NCBI GenBank assembly: GCA_024196135.1
Contig: JAMQCK010000072.1
Span: 1 to 64,000 of the forward strand
DNA length: 64,000 nucleotides
Source: Pleurotus ostreatus/Saccharomyces cerevisiae fusant
Lineage: Eukaryota > Opisthokonta
Direction of reading: 5' to 3'
Part shown: positions 10,942 through 22,500 of the stretch, piece after piece
Numbering within the stretch: position 1 is the stretch's first letter
How the letters are laid out: each line of letters begins with the position of its first letter
Translations under genes and position numbers: made by a program
Notes under the pieces: generated by a model
The model's input: only the letters and a program-made list of their open reading frames with translations
The model's database searches: none
What the model was told of the DNA's origin: nothing

Positions 10942-13274
10942 TCAGTCGAAGATGTGCTCTGCATCCTTGATGTTCCTCCGAACGAACTGAACTGGCTCGG
11001 GAGGAGGTCCGGCCCTATTCATCTTCTTCCTCCAGTCCGGGTCGTATGGGTTCCGCATAATCGTGTTATGGTCCATCCCACCTGCAAAAATCTCTCAGCG
11101 CCCACCCACCGCTTCCAAAACCAGTCCACAACCCACCATACGACAAATACGCCTGAACATGCCCCGGCTCCGGCGAGAACGCCAGATCGAAAATCGGATA
11201 GCGCACATTCGCCCCCTCCTTCTTATTCTCCCGGCCCGGCCCTGCGTCGAACTCCTCCAGCATCTCCCTTATATAAACTCTTCCTTCCCCCTTGTTCAGC
11301 CCCATGACCCCCTCGATCTCGGGGTAGATGTCGTCGAGCTTGAAGACGCCCACATGCGTGAAGCGGAAGTGGTCGTGCGCGTGCGTGGCGTGGGGCTGGT
11401 GTTTCACGACCTTGACGACGATGTGGGTGCGGGCGCGGGATGGGTCGCGCTTGAGGCAGAGGGCGTGCGCGAGGAGGGTGGTGTTGGCGGGGAGGGCTGG
11501 AAGTGTGCGGAATTCTTGCCATTGGGCGGCGCGGCGGGCTTCGGCGGTCTGCCCGGATTCTTTGAGTTTGGCGATGTGGGCGAGTTGGGCGGCGGCTTCT
11601 CTAGGGGCAGGTGGTCGAGGGTGAGAGGAGGTCGGGGAACTAAAAGAGAGGACCTTACTTGCATTGCTCCCTGTAGGGAAAACTGGTCAGTAAGAGCTCG
11701 TCAAGTGAAGCTGGTCAACTTACTTGTGGTAAGGGTGGTTGATCTTCTGACATTCGCGCGAGCTATGCATATATTAGTACACTTAGTCGCCTCAAGTTCA
11801 TCTCCAATCTCACCAGTAGTAAATATGCTTGCATCGCGAGCATTGCATTAGCTTGACCTCCGGCTCCCTATAACGTTCCTCGTCAGTATGCGTCTTACCT
11901 ATTGGATAGCCTACCGCTCATCGGAGATCCCTTTGCTCCTCAGAAGAACAGTCCACTCACTTCTTCCCGCAATTCCGGCAAATTCGCGCAATACGATGCT
12001 CCGATCTTAGCGTCGCCCTGCGCTCCTCCAGCCATCTCGAACCGCCCAAGCCCAAGAGGACCGGGTCCGTCTTGGGGTCGATGTCGGTGGTGAAGAGGGG
12101 CACGAGGATGTTGTCGTTGATGCGGTTGGGATTCTTTTTGAACCAGTTGATGAGCCATTTTTCCCTGGGGAAGGTGGGTGTCAGCGTCTACTTGACCTTG
12201 ATAAGGAAAGGACTGGGCAAGGCGGTCGATTCTCACATGGTCTCCGCATTCTTAGTCTCTCCAAGGCGGCGCAGGACGCGGGCGAGGTAGATCTTGCCTA
12301 CGACGAGGTGGCGCAGCTCGAGGCCGGACCCGGTGTTGGTGGTCTTGGTGAGCAGCTTCTTCGCTTCAGCATCGTCGGTGCGAGAGCGTGCGAGAACGAT
12401 AGCGTAGTCCTGCAGGCCGCTCCTGTAAGCACGAAAAAAAGGACCGTCAATGAGTGAAGCTTCATATGAGACAAATATGATACTGACATGTTGCCCTTCC
12501 ACGGATCTGTGACGCCGCGCTGCTCTTCATTCGTCTTCATAAAGGTATGGTAGTGGCGGAGGGCCTCTATAGGTTTGTCTATCTGGGGAAGTCTAGGAAA
12601 GAGGGGTGTAGGTGAGCATTCTTCAGTAACAGGCTGTTTTCGAAGCTACTTACAAACAATATTCTGTCATTTTTATCCGCAGTGTTTGCAGCTGGTTTCA
12701 CGCTTTCAACACCGCTTCAATTTCGGACGTCGAGCCAAAGCTTACCAGCGTATACTGCACGTTTGCGCTCTGGTGCGGCAGCAGAGCGCCCGTGTGCTTC
12801 AGCTGTTCGACTGTAGATGTCTCTAGAGCGCGAATGTGGAACTCGCAGGCCCATATGCATTGAGGGAGGATATCGTTCGGTACTACATGAGCTCAGCCAA
12901 GTTTTGTCAATAAATGTGGGGAAGGGGCTCTGACCTTCATCAACGGCGCAGTACATGGCAAACCTGAAGAGATTTGGGTATTGTACGCTCCTCGAGAGTG
13001 CGTGATTGAGTATCATCGCCCCTAGACCAGGCTTTACGACAGTGATTGTTTCCTCTTTACTCGGAGTGCGAATTTCGTCGAGTGCTAGGCAGAAGTTGGA
13101 ATCATATGAGAGCAGAGCACTAAAGACATAGTATCAGGGCCAACCTATATCTGCCTCCGACCTAACCAACTCGAGGTCAGGGAGAGCGAAGTTCGCAGGT
13201 AAATTGAGCCCAGGCAAGTAAGCGTGAGGCCTCTTGGAGTCATCTCGACGCATTCCCACTTGGTGATCTGCCAT
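10942..13274 (-). CDS. MYND zinc-finger protein with helical repeat-like N-terminal half
   Basis: Probably a protein-interaction or scaffold protein; substrate unknown. About ten exons encode roughly 550-600 aa. The N-terminal and middle parts (MADHQVGMRRDDSKRPHAYL, then ALRHYHTFMKT and RHLVVGKIYLARVLRRLGE) look like TPR-type helices. A MYND finger is reconstructed across three introns: CRNC, then VKLMQCSRCKHIYYC, then SRECQKINHPYHKEQC, which supplies the C-x2-C, C-x2-C, Y-C-x3-C and H-x3-C ligand spacing. The C-terminal part includes HFRFTHVGVFKLDDIYPEIE and ends GGMDHNTIMRNPYDPDW and DAEHIFD. The stop is 150 bp from the convergent proteasome gene. The start ATG at 13274 was chosen as the first Met before conserved-looking sequence. 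Confidence 0.8.
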
Positions 13275-13719
13275 TATTGGATGATAGGAGGTCACAATTG
13301 AGGTGTACTGGGTGGATGTACAGGACAGAGCCCAAGACGCGCGGCAATAGCAAATCCAACGCAAATCCGCCCGGCAAACGCCGAAAGGACCCACGAAGTC
13401 CTAGCCCCTTCCAGTATTTGGCTGTTCACGGCCCTCTAGAGCTCAAGAGATAACTGCGTCTCTTACCAGCATTATGTATGGCTATATAGCGAGAGATTCC
13501 CTCAAGCAATCTGGGTAGGACGCAAGTTCAACTTCGGGTCACGCGTGAGAACGTCACGCGAGGCGCGATCACGTGTGGGACGCGGGCTTGCGAGTTCATC
13601 TTGTCAACGACGACCAACATCAGGCCGCCAACCCCGACGCTCTTCGACGACGCCCGCGCGACGCCGAGGACCATATCAGCTCTGTCTATACTGGACTTTG
13701 GACTGTATCACATTCCGCC

Positions 13720-16700
13720 ATGGTCGCCGCAGGATCTATAACGGTGGCCGGTGCGTGGCGGTCGCAATCGTCGTAGTCAACCTCGCTAACGATCCCTCGC
13801 CCAGTCCGCGTAAGACCACCGACAGCATGGGAGGCGCAGAGGTTGCCGGAACCCTCATATGATACGACCATCCGCGGCGATGGCGCTCTTTCGACGCCTG
13901 GCCGCGCGACCACATCCTCCATGCTGCGGCACATCGTCGAGATAATCGACGACCGCATCCTCACCTTCGATCCGCAAGAGCGTGACCCCGCGAAGGCCTT
14001 TATGGAGAGAGGGTTCATGCCCCCTGGCACGAAACGGTACAAGGACAAGCGCTTCATGTTCGACCGCGTGTTCGACCACGAGGCGCGACAGCAAGACGTC
14101 TACGACGCGACTGCGCGCCCGCTGCTCAAGGGCTTGCTGGACGGCTACAATGCTACCGTGTTTGCGTATGGCGTGCGTCCGGAATTCTCTGTTCTCGAAC
14201 GCGCACTAACACTAGGACAGGCAACAGGTTGCGGAAAGACGCACACGATCAGTGGCACGGAAAGCGACCCAGGCATCATCTATCTGACTATGGCCGATCT
14301 TTTTCAACGCATCGAAGAGCGGAAAGAAGACTACAACGTAGAAGTCATGGTCACCTTCCTCGAAATCTACAACGAAGAGATCCGCGACCTTCTCGCCGAG
14401 CCTGGCTCACCCCAACCTCGCGGTGGGCTCTGCATACGAGAGGACAAGTCTGTGAAGGTGGTCGGCCTCACAGAACTCAAGCCAAACACTGCGGATGATG
14501 TTAAGGATATCGTGCTTCTGGGCAACAGTCGGCGAACCCAGAGCCCTACACATGCGAATGAGACTAGCTCACGCTCACACGCTGTTCTGCAAGTCCACGT
14601 CACTCAGTCGCCTCGCACTGCGTCTCTCACGGAGCAGAAAACCTGCGGTACTCTGTCCATCATTGATCTGGCTGGGAGCGAGCGTGCTGCGGCTACGACC
14701 AACATGGGCCAGCGCATGGTTGAGGGCGCCAACATTAACAAGTCCCTTCTCGCCCTTGGCAACTGCATCAACGCCCTCTGCGAGAGCGGCGGCGCCGTGC
14801 GCCACGTGCCCTACCGCAACAGCAAGCTCACGCGCCTGCTCAAGTTCTCCCTCGGCGGCAACTGCAAGACGGTGATGATCGTCTGCGTCGCGCCCACGTC
14901 CCAGCACTTCGACGACACGCACAACACCCTCGTCTACGCCGAGCGCGCGACGCGCATCAAGACGAAGGTCGTGACGCGCAACGTTGTGAATGTCAACCGC
15001 CACGTCGGGCAGTATGTCGAGGCCATCAACCGCTTGAACATCGAGATCGCGGAGCTGAAGCAGAAGCTCGCGGGCAAGCAGGCGGCGGAGAATGACGTGA
15101 CGCGGAGGAAGAAGGCGGAGGCGAGCGCGGAGGTTCAGCGCGCGAAGGGCGATATGCAGGCGAAGCACGAGCAGACGCATGTAGCCATTGTCGACGGCGC
15201 GCACTGCTCTGCTAGGCTCGCGGTCGCCAGCACGCGTCTAGCAGCCATCCGGAGCCGCTTGGATGAGATTGCGGCCATTGAAGCGTCTTCTGCTACTCCT
15301 TTGCCCGCGGACCTGCTCGCTGAGCGCTCTGTGCTGCAATCCCTCGCCAAGCCAGAGGAGGAGGCCATTCACGTCACGTCGAACTGGAACACGCGGTTGC
15401 ACAAGTCGTCCAACGCCAGCGCGATGTTCGACGCAACTATGCGCGCCGTCTCCGAGCGGCGCTCTGACCGGCTCGACGACGTGAGCGTCGAGAACGTCAA
15501 GCTCGACGCTCGCTGCCATCGCGCGGAGCTCGAGAAAGCGAAGGCAGAGGCAGAGCGGGACGTGCTGAAGGAGGCCGTGGGCGATATCTCGCAGCTCATG
15601 GTCGGCCTGGCGGGCATCGTCGGGCGCTGCACCGTCAAGATCGGCGACGCGAGCCGCGCGCTGAACAACGCGGTCAAAAACGACGCGGAGAATATGGAGA
15701 GCGTGGTCAAGCGCGTGGCGGGCGTGCTAGAGACGCTGAAGGAGAAGAACGACGAGGCGTTCTCGGATTTGGTGGGGCATACGACGGCGGACTACTCGAG
15801 CGAGCAGCGCAACCCGGATGTGTATGGCCTGAGCGACTTCAAGGGCTACGGGGCTGCTTTCACACGTCGTATCAGCTCCGGGCCTGCGGTCTTGCAGTCG
15901 CAGAACAACAACGCATCGTCGTCGCGTCGCGCGTCGCTGTACGAGACCAACGGTCACGAAGCCGGTTCCCCTCGCCGCCGCGCCCCACGCAGGTCGACGC
16001 GCACGAGCTTGGCATCCCAGCCGTACCGCCGTGCCCCCGAGCGCGAGCGCAAGGTGTCGAAGGGCAAGAACGTGCAGTGGAAGGACGAGGCCGGCCAGGG
16101 CTCGCTCGACATGTCCATGCGCGAGCCGCCTCCGGACTTCAACCTCTCCGTCATCCCCGCGAGCCCCGCGCCCGCATCTGCAGCAGCGAACACGAGCACG
16201 GCGTCTGCCTCGGGGCGCAACTCGTCCATGTCGATGGGCGGGTCGGAAAGCGACTGGGAGGATGTGACGGACCGCGGGGACAATAGCTTCGCGGGCCCGT
16301 CGCCCTCGGCACCTTCGTCGTCGTCGAACCTATTGAATGCGTCGACTTCGGGGCCGCCGGGGCGCAAGCGTCCTAGCCGCCTTGATCCTAGCTTCCTGAA
16401 GGCTCGCAAGGGCACGGGTCCTGCGCTCGGTAGCCTCACCGAGGCCGACGAAACACCTGGCACACCGCGCCGTGGCAAGCCTTTGTCCGACCGCAGCATG
16501 AACCAGCCCGAGGAGTCCCTCTCCGCTGTGCTCTCGCATAACAAAGGCAAAGGGCACGCGAGTCCGCGTCGTCCGCCGCCGACACCGCGGGGCGCGGCAG
16601 GGAGGCGGCGGTCGGGTATCGGGCTTGGCGGCAGGGAGAAGGGCCGCCGCCGCTCGAGCATGATCCCTCAGTTGTCGCCGCCCAGTGCGAGTGTAGGGCC

Positions 16701-16878
16701 GCGGCGGGTGGTGATTAGCAGCCCGGCGAAGCGCGTGAAGCGTCCGTCAATGGCGGGACGCCCGGTGAACTCGTTCACAGCGAAGTTGCGTTCCGCAGGG
16801 GTGGGGAACACGTCGGTGGTGGATCCAAACATGAGTGGAGGGGATACGAGCTTCAGGTCGAAGCCGACCTGGCGTTGA
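13720..16878 (+). CDS. KIP3: Kinesin-8 motor protein (Kip3/Klp5/Klp6 type)
   Basis: Plus-end-directed, microtubule-depolymerising motor that controls spindle and cytoplasmic microtubule length. Exon 1 (13720-13750) reads MVAAGSITVA and joins exon 2 (13805-14172) to give VRVRPPTAWEAQRLPEPSYD. Exon 3 runs from 14221 to 16878, total 1018 aa. The motor domain (residues about 5-380) has FAYGATGCGKTHTISGT, NETSSRSHAV (switch I), IIDLAGSERA (switch II) and YRNSKLTRLLK. The neck continues HVGQYVEAINRLNIEIAELKQKL into coiled coils. The last 250 residues are basic, Ser/Pro-rich and disordered, suited to tubulin binding. The 48-nt intron (14173-14220) splits the P-loop region, is a multiple of three and has no stop, so a naive frame would include 16 extra residues. 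One ACGCGT lies at 13541. Confidence 0.95.
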
Positions 16879-17259
16879 AGGATAGTGGAGTGGCCGGAGC
16901 AAGCCTGTATGATCCTAGATTTTGATTATGGCGTATGTGTGCACTATCGAGTCGTCCCGCCAGTGGATGTGGATGCCTTTTCGTATATTTTCTTCTCTTG
17001 ACTTGATGTGCAGTGTACCCGTACGCGTTCTGTAACATGTTTCCTTTCGTCTTTCGCCGTCACGTACCTTTACGACCATGCACGCGCCGAATGAATACCC
17101 ATGGACTGTCGACCCGGAATGTGGTGTGTTTGCGGATGTGAACATCACAAAGGAGGATGAGTATTACAAGAAAAGGTGACAAGGCTTGTGCAATGTATCC
17201 ACGGGGCCACTGGTGTAAGTGAGGAAAGGGAAACAGGCTAGGAGTACAACAACACATAT
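16879..17259. other. Convergent 3' intergenic region
   Basis: AT-richer spacer between kinesin-8 and the convergent RanBP1 gene. It presumably holds both 3' UTRs. No further feature is visible. Confidence 0.5.
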
Positions 17260-18125
17260 CTACGCGGCTTCCTCTTTCTTCTCCTCCTCTTCCTTCTTCT
17301 CCTCGGCTGCCTCCTCCTTCTTCTCCTCAGCGGCCTCTTCCTTCTTCTCCTCAGCAGCGGGCTCGGCGGCAGCGGCGGCGGGCGCTTCCTCTGCCTTCGG
17401 CTCCTCCGCGGCCGGAGTGTCGACGGCCTCGCCCGCGTTCGCCTTCTGCGCGTTCTCGAAAGCGGTCTTGAAGGCGTTGGCGTCTGCACGTGATGTGAGC
17501 GGTATGTCGACGCAATAGTGTGGCACACTCACTGTCAGCGTTACCGAAGCGGATGGCGAGGGTTTCCGCGGTCGGGGGGCTCTCAGAGTAGTCGGCAGCG
17601 ACCTTCCATACCCACGAGCGATCCGAGCCGATGTTGGGCTGGAGCTTCATGTCCTTGGAGACTGTTACATTATGAGTCACCCATCGCGCTGAGCCGAGGA
17701 CTGAGGACGTACCCATGTGGTTCGCGCACACCTTGAGCGTCTTGTCTCGACGCATCACGAGGCGGATCTTGCTCGTCTCCTTGTGCTTGAGCAGCTTGAC
17801 GTCGCCCGTGCCCCGCTCCTTCCACTCCGATCCAGAGGTATCAAAGCGGAAGAGCTTCGCGCGCCTGAACGTTTGGTTTGTATATCATCAGCGCGCGATC
17901 GCGGGCGGCGGAGGCAGATGACGCACATTTTGAACACGACGTCCTCCTCCTCCTCCATCGTCTTCGTGTCGACCTGCTCGGTGAGCTTGATGACCGGCTC
18001 GAAGTGCACGTCGGTCTCCTCCTCCTGTGGCACGGCGTCAGCGTGCGCGCGCGGGCGGCCAGATCGCGTCCATCGAGGGACGGTAAACGTACACGGGGAG
18101 CAAGGGCATCTGGGACTTCGGACAT
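17260..18125 (-). CDS. YRB1: Ran-binding protein 1 (Yrb1)
   Basis: Binds Ran-GTP and stimulates RanGAP-dependent hydrolysis, dismantling nuclear export complexes in the cytoplasm. Exon 1 (18125-18093) encodes [11 protein letters not shown] and joins [19 protein letters not shown]. The RanBD follows: [28 protein letters not shown], the classic W-x-E-R-G-x-G motif, then [18 protein letters not shown] and [13 protein letters not shown]. Four introns of about 55-75 nt interrupt it. The C-terminal tail after about residue 150 is low complexity, Ala/Glu/Lys-rich, with three EEKKEEAA copies. It is divergent from the Emp24 gene across about 180 bp. Confidence 0.95.
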
Positions 18126-18307
18126 GGCGCGTTTGGTGATGCAGCGGTCGGGGGAACTGAGAATATGAAGACAAGACGCGCACGCTCGCAGAAAGATGGC
18201 AAGATCAGAGAATCGGATCGGCGTTCGCCGTGCAAGCACACGTGACCCAATTTCGTTCTTGACACGAAGGCAGCGCCCTTGGCACGCTCTACTCGCCGCT
18301 GACCGCG

Positions 18308-19187
18308 ATGGACTCACGAACATGGATACCAAGACTCTGCGCGGCCTGGTTGTCGCTGCTATGTCTCTTGCCCCTCGTTGCTGCGCACATTATCGACGTG
18401 CCGGCGGGCAAGAAGGAGTGCTTCTTCGAGGACTTGCATGTGCAGGACAAGGTGCGTCAACCGACGAACAACTCCCGGGCCATTCTGACAGCGCGCGCAG
18501 ATGACAGTCACCTATCAAGTCGGCGGGGGTGGACACCTGGACATTGACTTTTGGGTGCGTGAACATGCATATACGCGCGCTCTCCGACTAACAACGCCCG
18601 CGACAGTTGACGGACCCATCAGGCGAGGTACTGGCGAAGCAGGTCAAGCAGTCAACGGGGACGGCATCCTTCACCGCGAAGAAGGACGGCAGACATGAAT
18701 ACTGCTTTTCCAACATGATGAGCTCCATCGCCGACAAGACCGTCAGGTGCGCGCGCCACGCTATACTTCCCCAACGCAATGCTGACTCCCCTTGCCCAGC
18801 TTCAACGTCCACGGTGTCATTTACATTAGTGAAGATGGTGCGCAGCAACTCCTTCCTTCGTTCGCACGTCCTGACCTCGCGCCACCCTAGCCGATATCGT
18901 CGCTCCCATTGAGCGCGAGATTCGCTCCCTCTCCAACGGCCTGACCGCAGTCAAGGACGAGCAGGAGTACATCGTCATCCGCGAGCGCGTACACCGCAAC
19001 ACCGCAGAGTCCACAAACGCCCGCGTCAAATGGTGGTCCATCATTCAGACCGTCGTCTTGTTCGCCGTCGTCGGATGGCAGGTATACTACCTAAAAGTGC
19101 GCCGTCCCTTTCCCCCACCGCGTCGCCCAGGTATGCTGACTGACGCGTCCCTCACAGTCATTCTTCGAGGTTAAGCGCACTATATAG
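18308..19187 (+). CDS. EMP24: p24-family cargo receptor, Emp24 (p24-beta) type
   Basis: Type I membrane protein of COPII/COPI vesicles involved in cargo selection (GPI proteins) between ER and Golgi. Exon 1 codes a signal peptide (MDSRTWIPRLCAAWLSLLCL..VAA), then HIIDVPAGKKECFFEDL. Later exons give the GOLD domain (GGGGHLDIDFW, DGRHEYCFSNMMS; its two Cys are present) and a coiled coil, SLSNGLTAVKDEQEYIVIRE. The end is RVKWWSIIQTVVLFAVVGWQVYYL (membrane segment) and the cytosolic tail FFEVKRTI with the FF COPII signal. The RVKWWS plus FFEV tail favours Emp24 over Erv25 or Erp proteins. Five to six exons; internal boundaries are accurate to a few bases only. Confidence 0.92.
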
Positions 19188-19299
19188 CGTTTGGGCTGTG
19201 TACGACCTGCATATTTATAACGACTTCTGCATGGCATGATATTCTGTGTGATGCGGCGCCAAGCTCTACCTGCAATCCCATCGCATTCGGCCTGAATGC

Positions 19300-19400
19300 A
19301 ATTCTATCGCAGTCTCCGAACCCTCCCATCAATCTACGGTGTCGAAATCAATAACCATAGTGTCGAAATCGACCTATGGTGTTCAACACAACCTCCGTCA
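19300..19400. repeat. Short direct and inverted repeat in a 3' region
   Basis: The phrase gtgtcgaaatc occurs twice about 20 bp apart, and ataaccatagtg pairs imperfectly with the following cctatggtgtt. It lies between the convergent Emp24 and Efm6 genes and could be part of 3' end formation; no function can be assigned. Confidence 0.35.
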
Positions 19401-19416
19401 TCGAACCCTCTCGGCC

Positions 19417-20688
19417 TCAATGTCTTCGGTGTAGCCGAAACAACGATATGGCGTCCTTGTTATAGATTGACCGCGCCGGGTCGTCCGTGACCTGTGTAGG
19501 TGCGCGTTATAGTGGGCCGCTCAAACTCTAACGCGCCACATCACTTACCTCTGACCAAGTGAAGTGTTTCTTCAATAAGTTGAAGAATCGCTTGTCGGCC
19601 TATTCCAAGGTGAGTTTGTGCCCGTACAACGACTGGGAAAGACAGTACCTTTCGCCGCTTCTTGTAGCAGAACAACACCTCCGTCTCGTCGTGCACCAAG
19701 TCGATCAGCGTTTGCACCAGCAACGGGAACGCTGGCTCGAAGTACACGCAGTCTGCGGCCAACACCATGTCGACTTTCTTCTGCAGTTCTGCGGGTAACG
19801 GTTCGCCCCTGAATTTTGGAAAGTATAGCATCAGCATGACGCTTGTCCGTGCAGAACTGAGAGCACTCCCCAATTGAGCTCGGCCACCTTGACGCGGTCC
19901 TCGAGTCCATTCAGCGCGGTGTTCTCGCGCATCAGCGGCAGAAGTGGTCTGTTCGAGGCAACAACCGTGTCATATCGTCGTCGCATGTTGCAAAACGTGG
20001 CGTATTGCAGAGGGCGCATCGCAATAGGCAGGATCACATGAGGGCGCGGTTATGTGGCGGGAGCGCGGGCGGTCACGCACGCCTGGTCAGTTATGAGGAC
20101 GTCGCCGCCGAGTGCGCCGGCGACGAAGCCCACGAGCCCGGTCCCGGCGCCCAGCTCAACGATGGTGCGGCCGACAATGGCAGAGGAGCCGCGCCAGGCG
20201 AGGTAGTTGCCGAGGGTCTGGGAGGCGAGGTGATTTTAGGTTCAGTGGCAAAGTTGCAGGAGGATATAAGGTTGAATGGATATGTGGGTATGTGGACCAC
20301 CCCGAGCAGGACGGCGCGCGGCAGTACGAGACGATACACAACATAACGCAACACAACTCACCTGCCCAGCGGGCCAGTGCATCCCGCCGCAGCCCGGGGA
20401 GGCATCCACCTTGAGGCGGACATTTACAGGCGCGACGCCGACGTGCGCCACCGGGTCGGGAAAGGTCAAAGTAATTGTGTCGCCGAGGATGGAGGGGCGC
20501 TGCGCAGGAAGGACAGTGGCGTCGGTGTGAGGTACGTCGTCGTCAGAGAAGTCGTCGGCGCCGTGCATGAGATGTCGAAGGGGATCTGTGTAGTCGAGGT
20601 TCTCTTCTATTTCTCTTTCACGCCCGACCTCCTCGTCGGGAATTACTTCGAGATGGGAAGACATAGCAGAGGTATTGCTGATAGCCAC
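19417..20688 (-). CDS. EFM6: Protein-lysine N-methyltransferase, Efm6/METTL21 type
   Basis: SAM-dependent methyltransferase; yeast Efm6 methylates elongation factor 1A. Exon 1 reads MAISNTSAMSSHLEVIPDEE (alternative ATG at 20664) and contains LTFPDPVAHVGVAPVNVRLK. After GCGGMHWPAGQ follow TLGNYLAWRGSSAIVGRTIV, the SAM-binding ELGAGTGLVGFVAGALGG, and ENTALNGLEDRVKVAELNWG. The catalytic-region signature is VDMVLAADCVYFEPAFPLLV, then EVLFCYKKRRK, ADKRFFNLLKKHFTW and a small last exon VTDDPARSIYNKDAISLFRL with its stop at 19417. The last exon is reached by a 60-nt intron; reading through instead gives an early stop. Convergent with Emp24. Confidence 0.88.
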
Positions 20689-20689
20689 A

Positions 20690-21520
20690 GCACCGATTCG
20701 GACGAAATGTTCCCCAGTCGGTCCTAGAGCGCTACCTGCAAGTTCGGAGCGCTGTCCCCCGACACTGACAGAGACAAGTTCGGCCTGATGCAGGTTGCTT
20801 TACCGCTGATACTCGTTTTCTGCCCGCTGATGCACGTTTCCTGTGTTTCCTGCCCGCTGACGCCGCGCTCTTCACTGCTGATGGTGGCGCGCAGAGGAAC
20901 TGATCGATTTACCCAATCCGGCAACTTTTGTTCGTCTCCCACACCGCGATCACACACATCACGCGCCAATCACGCGCGACGTTTCCGCTTTTGTAACGCG
21001 TGAATGGGAGGAGGCGTATCCGGGGGCAGGGTGCGTGTTGGGCGTTCTGGGGCCGGTGGGTGTATTAGGCTATGATGGGCGTGTTGGGTGGCAATGGGGA
21101 AACATGAGGTGGCGGTGGGGAGAGTGGCGATGGAGGGGAGCATTTCGACGGTCCGATGTCGAAGGACATGTTCAGGCCGCACGTCTGACGGCAGGGTACC
21201 TCTCCGCGTACGCTTTACTGATGGGTTAATTGACAGCTCGGACGTACCGAGGAGATGCGACGAGGTAGGTCTAGGAAGCGGCAGAGGCACGAACTGCTCT
21301 ATGAAGTGGCCCTACACATCGGAATTGCTGTCAACAGCACCGGAACAGCTGAGAGCTGCGACGGAGGTCCTGAAAACCGCAACGGAGATTCCTCGACACG
21401 ACACGCAACGGTGGTCCTAGATGCGACGAGGTGCGACGAGGCAGAGCTATCATGGGCGTGATGGTGTGACTGTTTGAACTCTGACTTTCCGCCCGGCTGG
21501 CGTTTGGGCGGCGCGAGGTG
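20690..21520. other. Intergenic region with short degenerate repeats
   Basis: No gene recognised. Between 20780 and 20880 the words 'cccgctgatgc' and 'tttcctg' recur in loose repeats (ctgatgcaggttg, ctgatactcg, ctgatgcacg, ctgacgccg). From 21000 to 21240 the plus strand is G-rich. Confidence 0.45.
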
Positions 21521-21523
21521 ACA

Positions 21524-21529
21524 TATATA
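21524..21529 (+). promoter_or_regulatory. TATA box candidate
   Basis: TATATA within gacatatatacacag, about 170 bp upstream of the ATG at 21696 and followed by a pyrimidine-rich leader, as expected for a fungal core promoter. Confidence 0.5.
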
Positions 21530-21695
21530 CACAGCTCTACTAGCGAGCTTTGGTATCAATCGTTCGCCTTCTTTGCCCTTCTTATTCTTCGACTCTTGTG
21601 TATTTGCCCCATATACCCCTTTCTTCTCTTCTCTTGTCTTCGCCTTCACCTTCACGTTCTTGTCCATATTTCTTCTTCTAACTCTTCCTACCGCC

Positions 21696-22415
21696 ATGAA
21701 CGCCCACACCGACCGCCCCTGCATGCACCTCGGCGTCGGTACAGACGAAGTTCTCGCCGACACCTCCGCCTCTTTGCTCTTTACGCTCGAGGACATCATC
21801 GGACCCTGCGCCTCTCGCGCCCAAGGTCGCACCCAAGACCGTGACCACGACCCAATCCGCTCGGCCGTGCTCAAGTTCGTCGTCCAAGCTCTCTCACGTG
21901 CGTCGAACATGAATACTGACATTTGTACCCTCTGCAGAGCCTTCGCGATTGCGCACCTCGGAGACGCGCTGGCAAGGAGCAGAGCGCGAAGCGAACAGGA
22001 AAGTAGGAGAGGCGACGATGGGAGCGAGAAAGACAACGCGGACGAGGGACGTGGCGCGAGAAACGGCGGGGAACGCAGAGACAAGGGCAAGACCCCGATT
22101 CGCGTCCGCCCGCTGCCGCCGACGCCCTCCGGGTCCTGCACGCTGCCCTCTGCTTCCTTGTTGCAGTCCAGACAGCAGCAGCGGAAGTACGACCAGGGGT
22201 CTTCGGTGTACGAACAAGGGTCTTCGGCGGACGAGCCAAGGTCCGCGCCCCCCTCGCGCCAAGGATCTCAGCGCCGTGCGCTGCCCCGTCTGCCCATCGG
22301 CCCGCGGCCATCGTCTTCGCCCTCATCTTACGCTGCACCGTCGTCTGCGCCTTCAACGTCCTACGCCCACAGTGGTCCTCGACTCGCGAATGCCGGCAAG
22401 GCGGGATATTTCTGA
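21696..22415 (+). CDS. Hypothetical protein, disordered, Arg/Ser/Pro-rich
   Basis: Not recognised. A single open frame of 239 aa starts at ATG 21696 (ccgccATG context) with MNAHTDRPCMHLGVGTDEVL. Residues 15-70 look folded (ASLLFTLEDIIGPC, SAVLKFVVQAL). The rest is disordered: an acidic/basic linker, RVRPLPPTPSG, a repeat of 'GSSVYEQGSSADE' type near 22200, and a Ser/Pro-rich end. A gt..ag pair near 21899-21938 could be a 40-nt intron but would switch to an arginine-rich frame with less protein-like composition, so the unspliced reading is preferred. Confidence 0.5.
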   Translation: MNAHTDRPCMHLGVGTDEVLADTSASLLFTLEDIIGPCASRAQGRTQDRDHDPIRSAVLKFVVQALSRASNMNTDICTLCRAFAIAHLGDALARSRARSEQESRRGDDGSEKDNADEGRGARNGGERRDKGKTPIRVRPLPPTPSGSCTLPSASLLQSRQQQRKYDQGSSVYEQGSSADEPRSAPPSRQGSQRRALPRLPIGPRPSSSPSSYAAPSSAPSTSYAHSGPRLANAGKAGYF

Positions 22416-22423
22416 GGGGTGGC

Positions 22424-22500
22424 TGATGCGTTCGATGTGTGTCGATGCGTTCGATGTGTGTGTCGATGCGTACGATGCGTGTCGATGCACATGATGCGGT
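22424..22500. repeat. GATGCGTTCGATGTGT-type simple repeats
   Basis: Just 3' of the hypothetical gene, four to five imperfect copies of gatgcgttcgatgtgtgtc are arranged in tandem with a period of about 18-20 bp. Likely a small minisatellite in the 3' region. Confidence 0.6.

Noticed and set aside
14575..15204. Long minus-strand frames under the kinesin-8 gene (also 15954-16661)
   Set aside because: Shadows of the GC-rich kinesin coding frame; the plus strand carries the complete motor domain.
21899..21938. 40-nt intron in the 239-aa hypothetical gene
   Set aside because: Splice-like ends exist, but removing it shifts into an Arg/Pro-rich frame that overruns into the 3' minisatellite; the unspliced frame keeps a sensible composition and stop.
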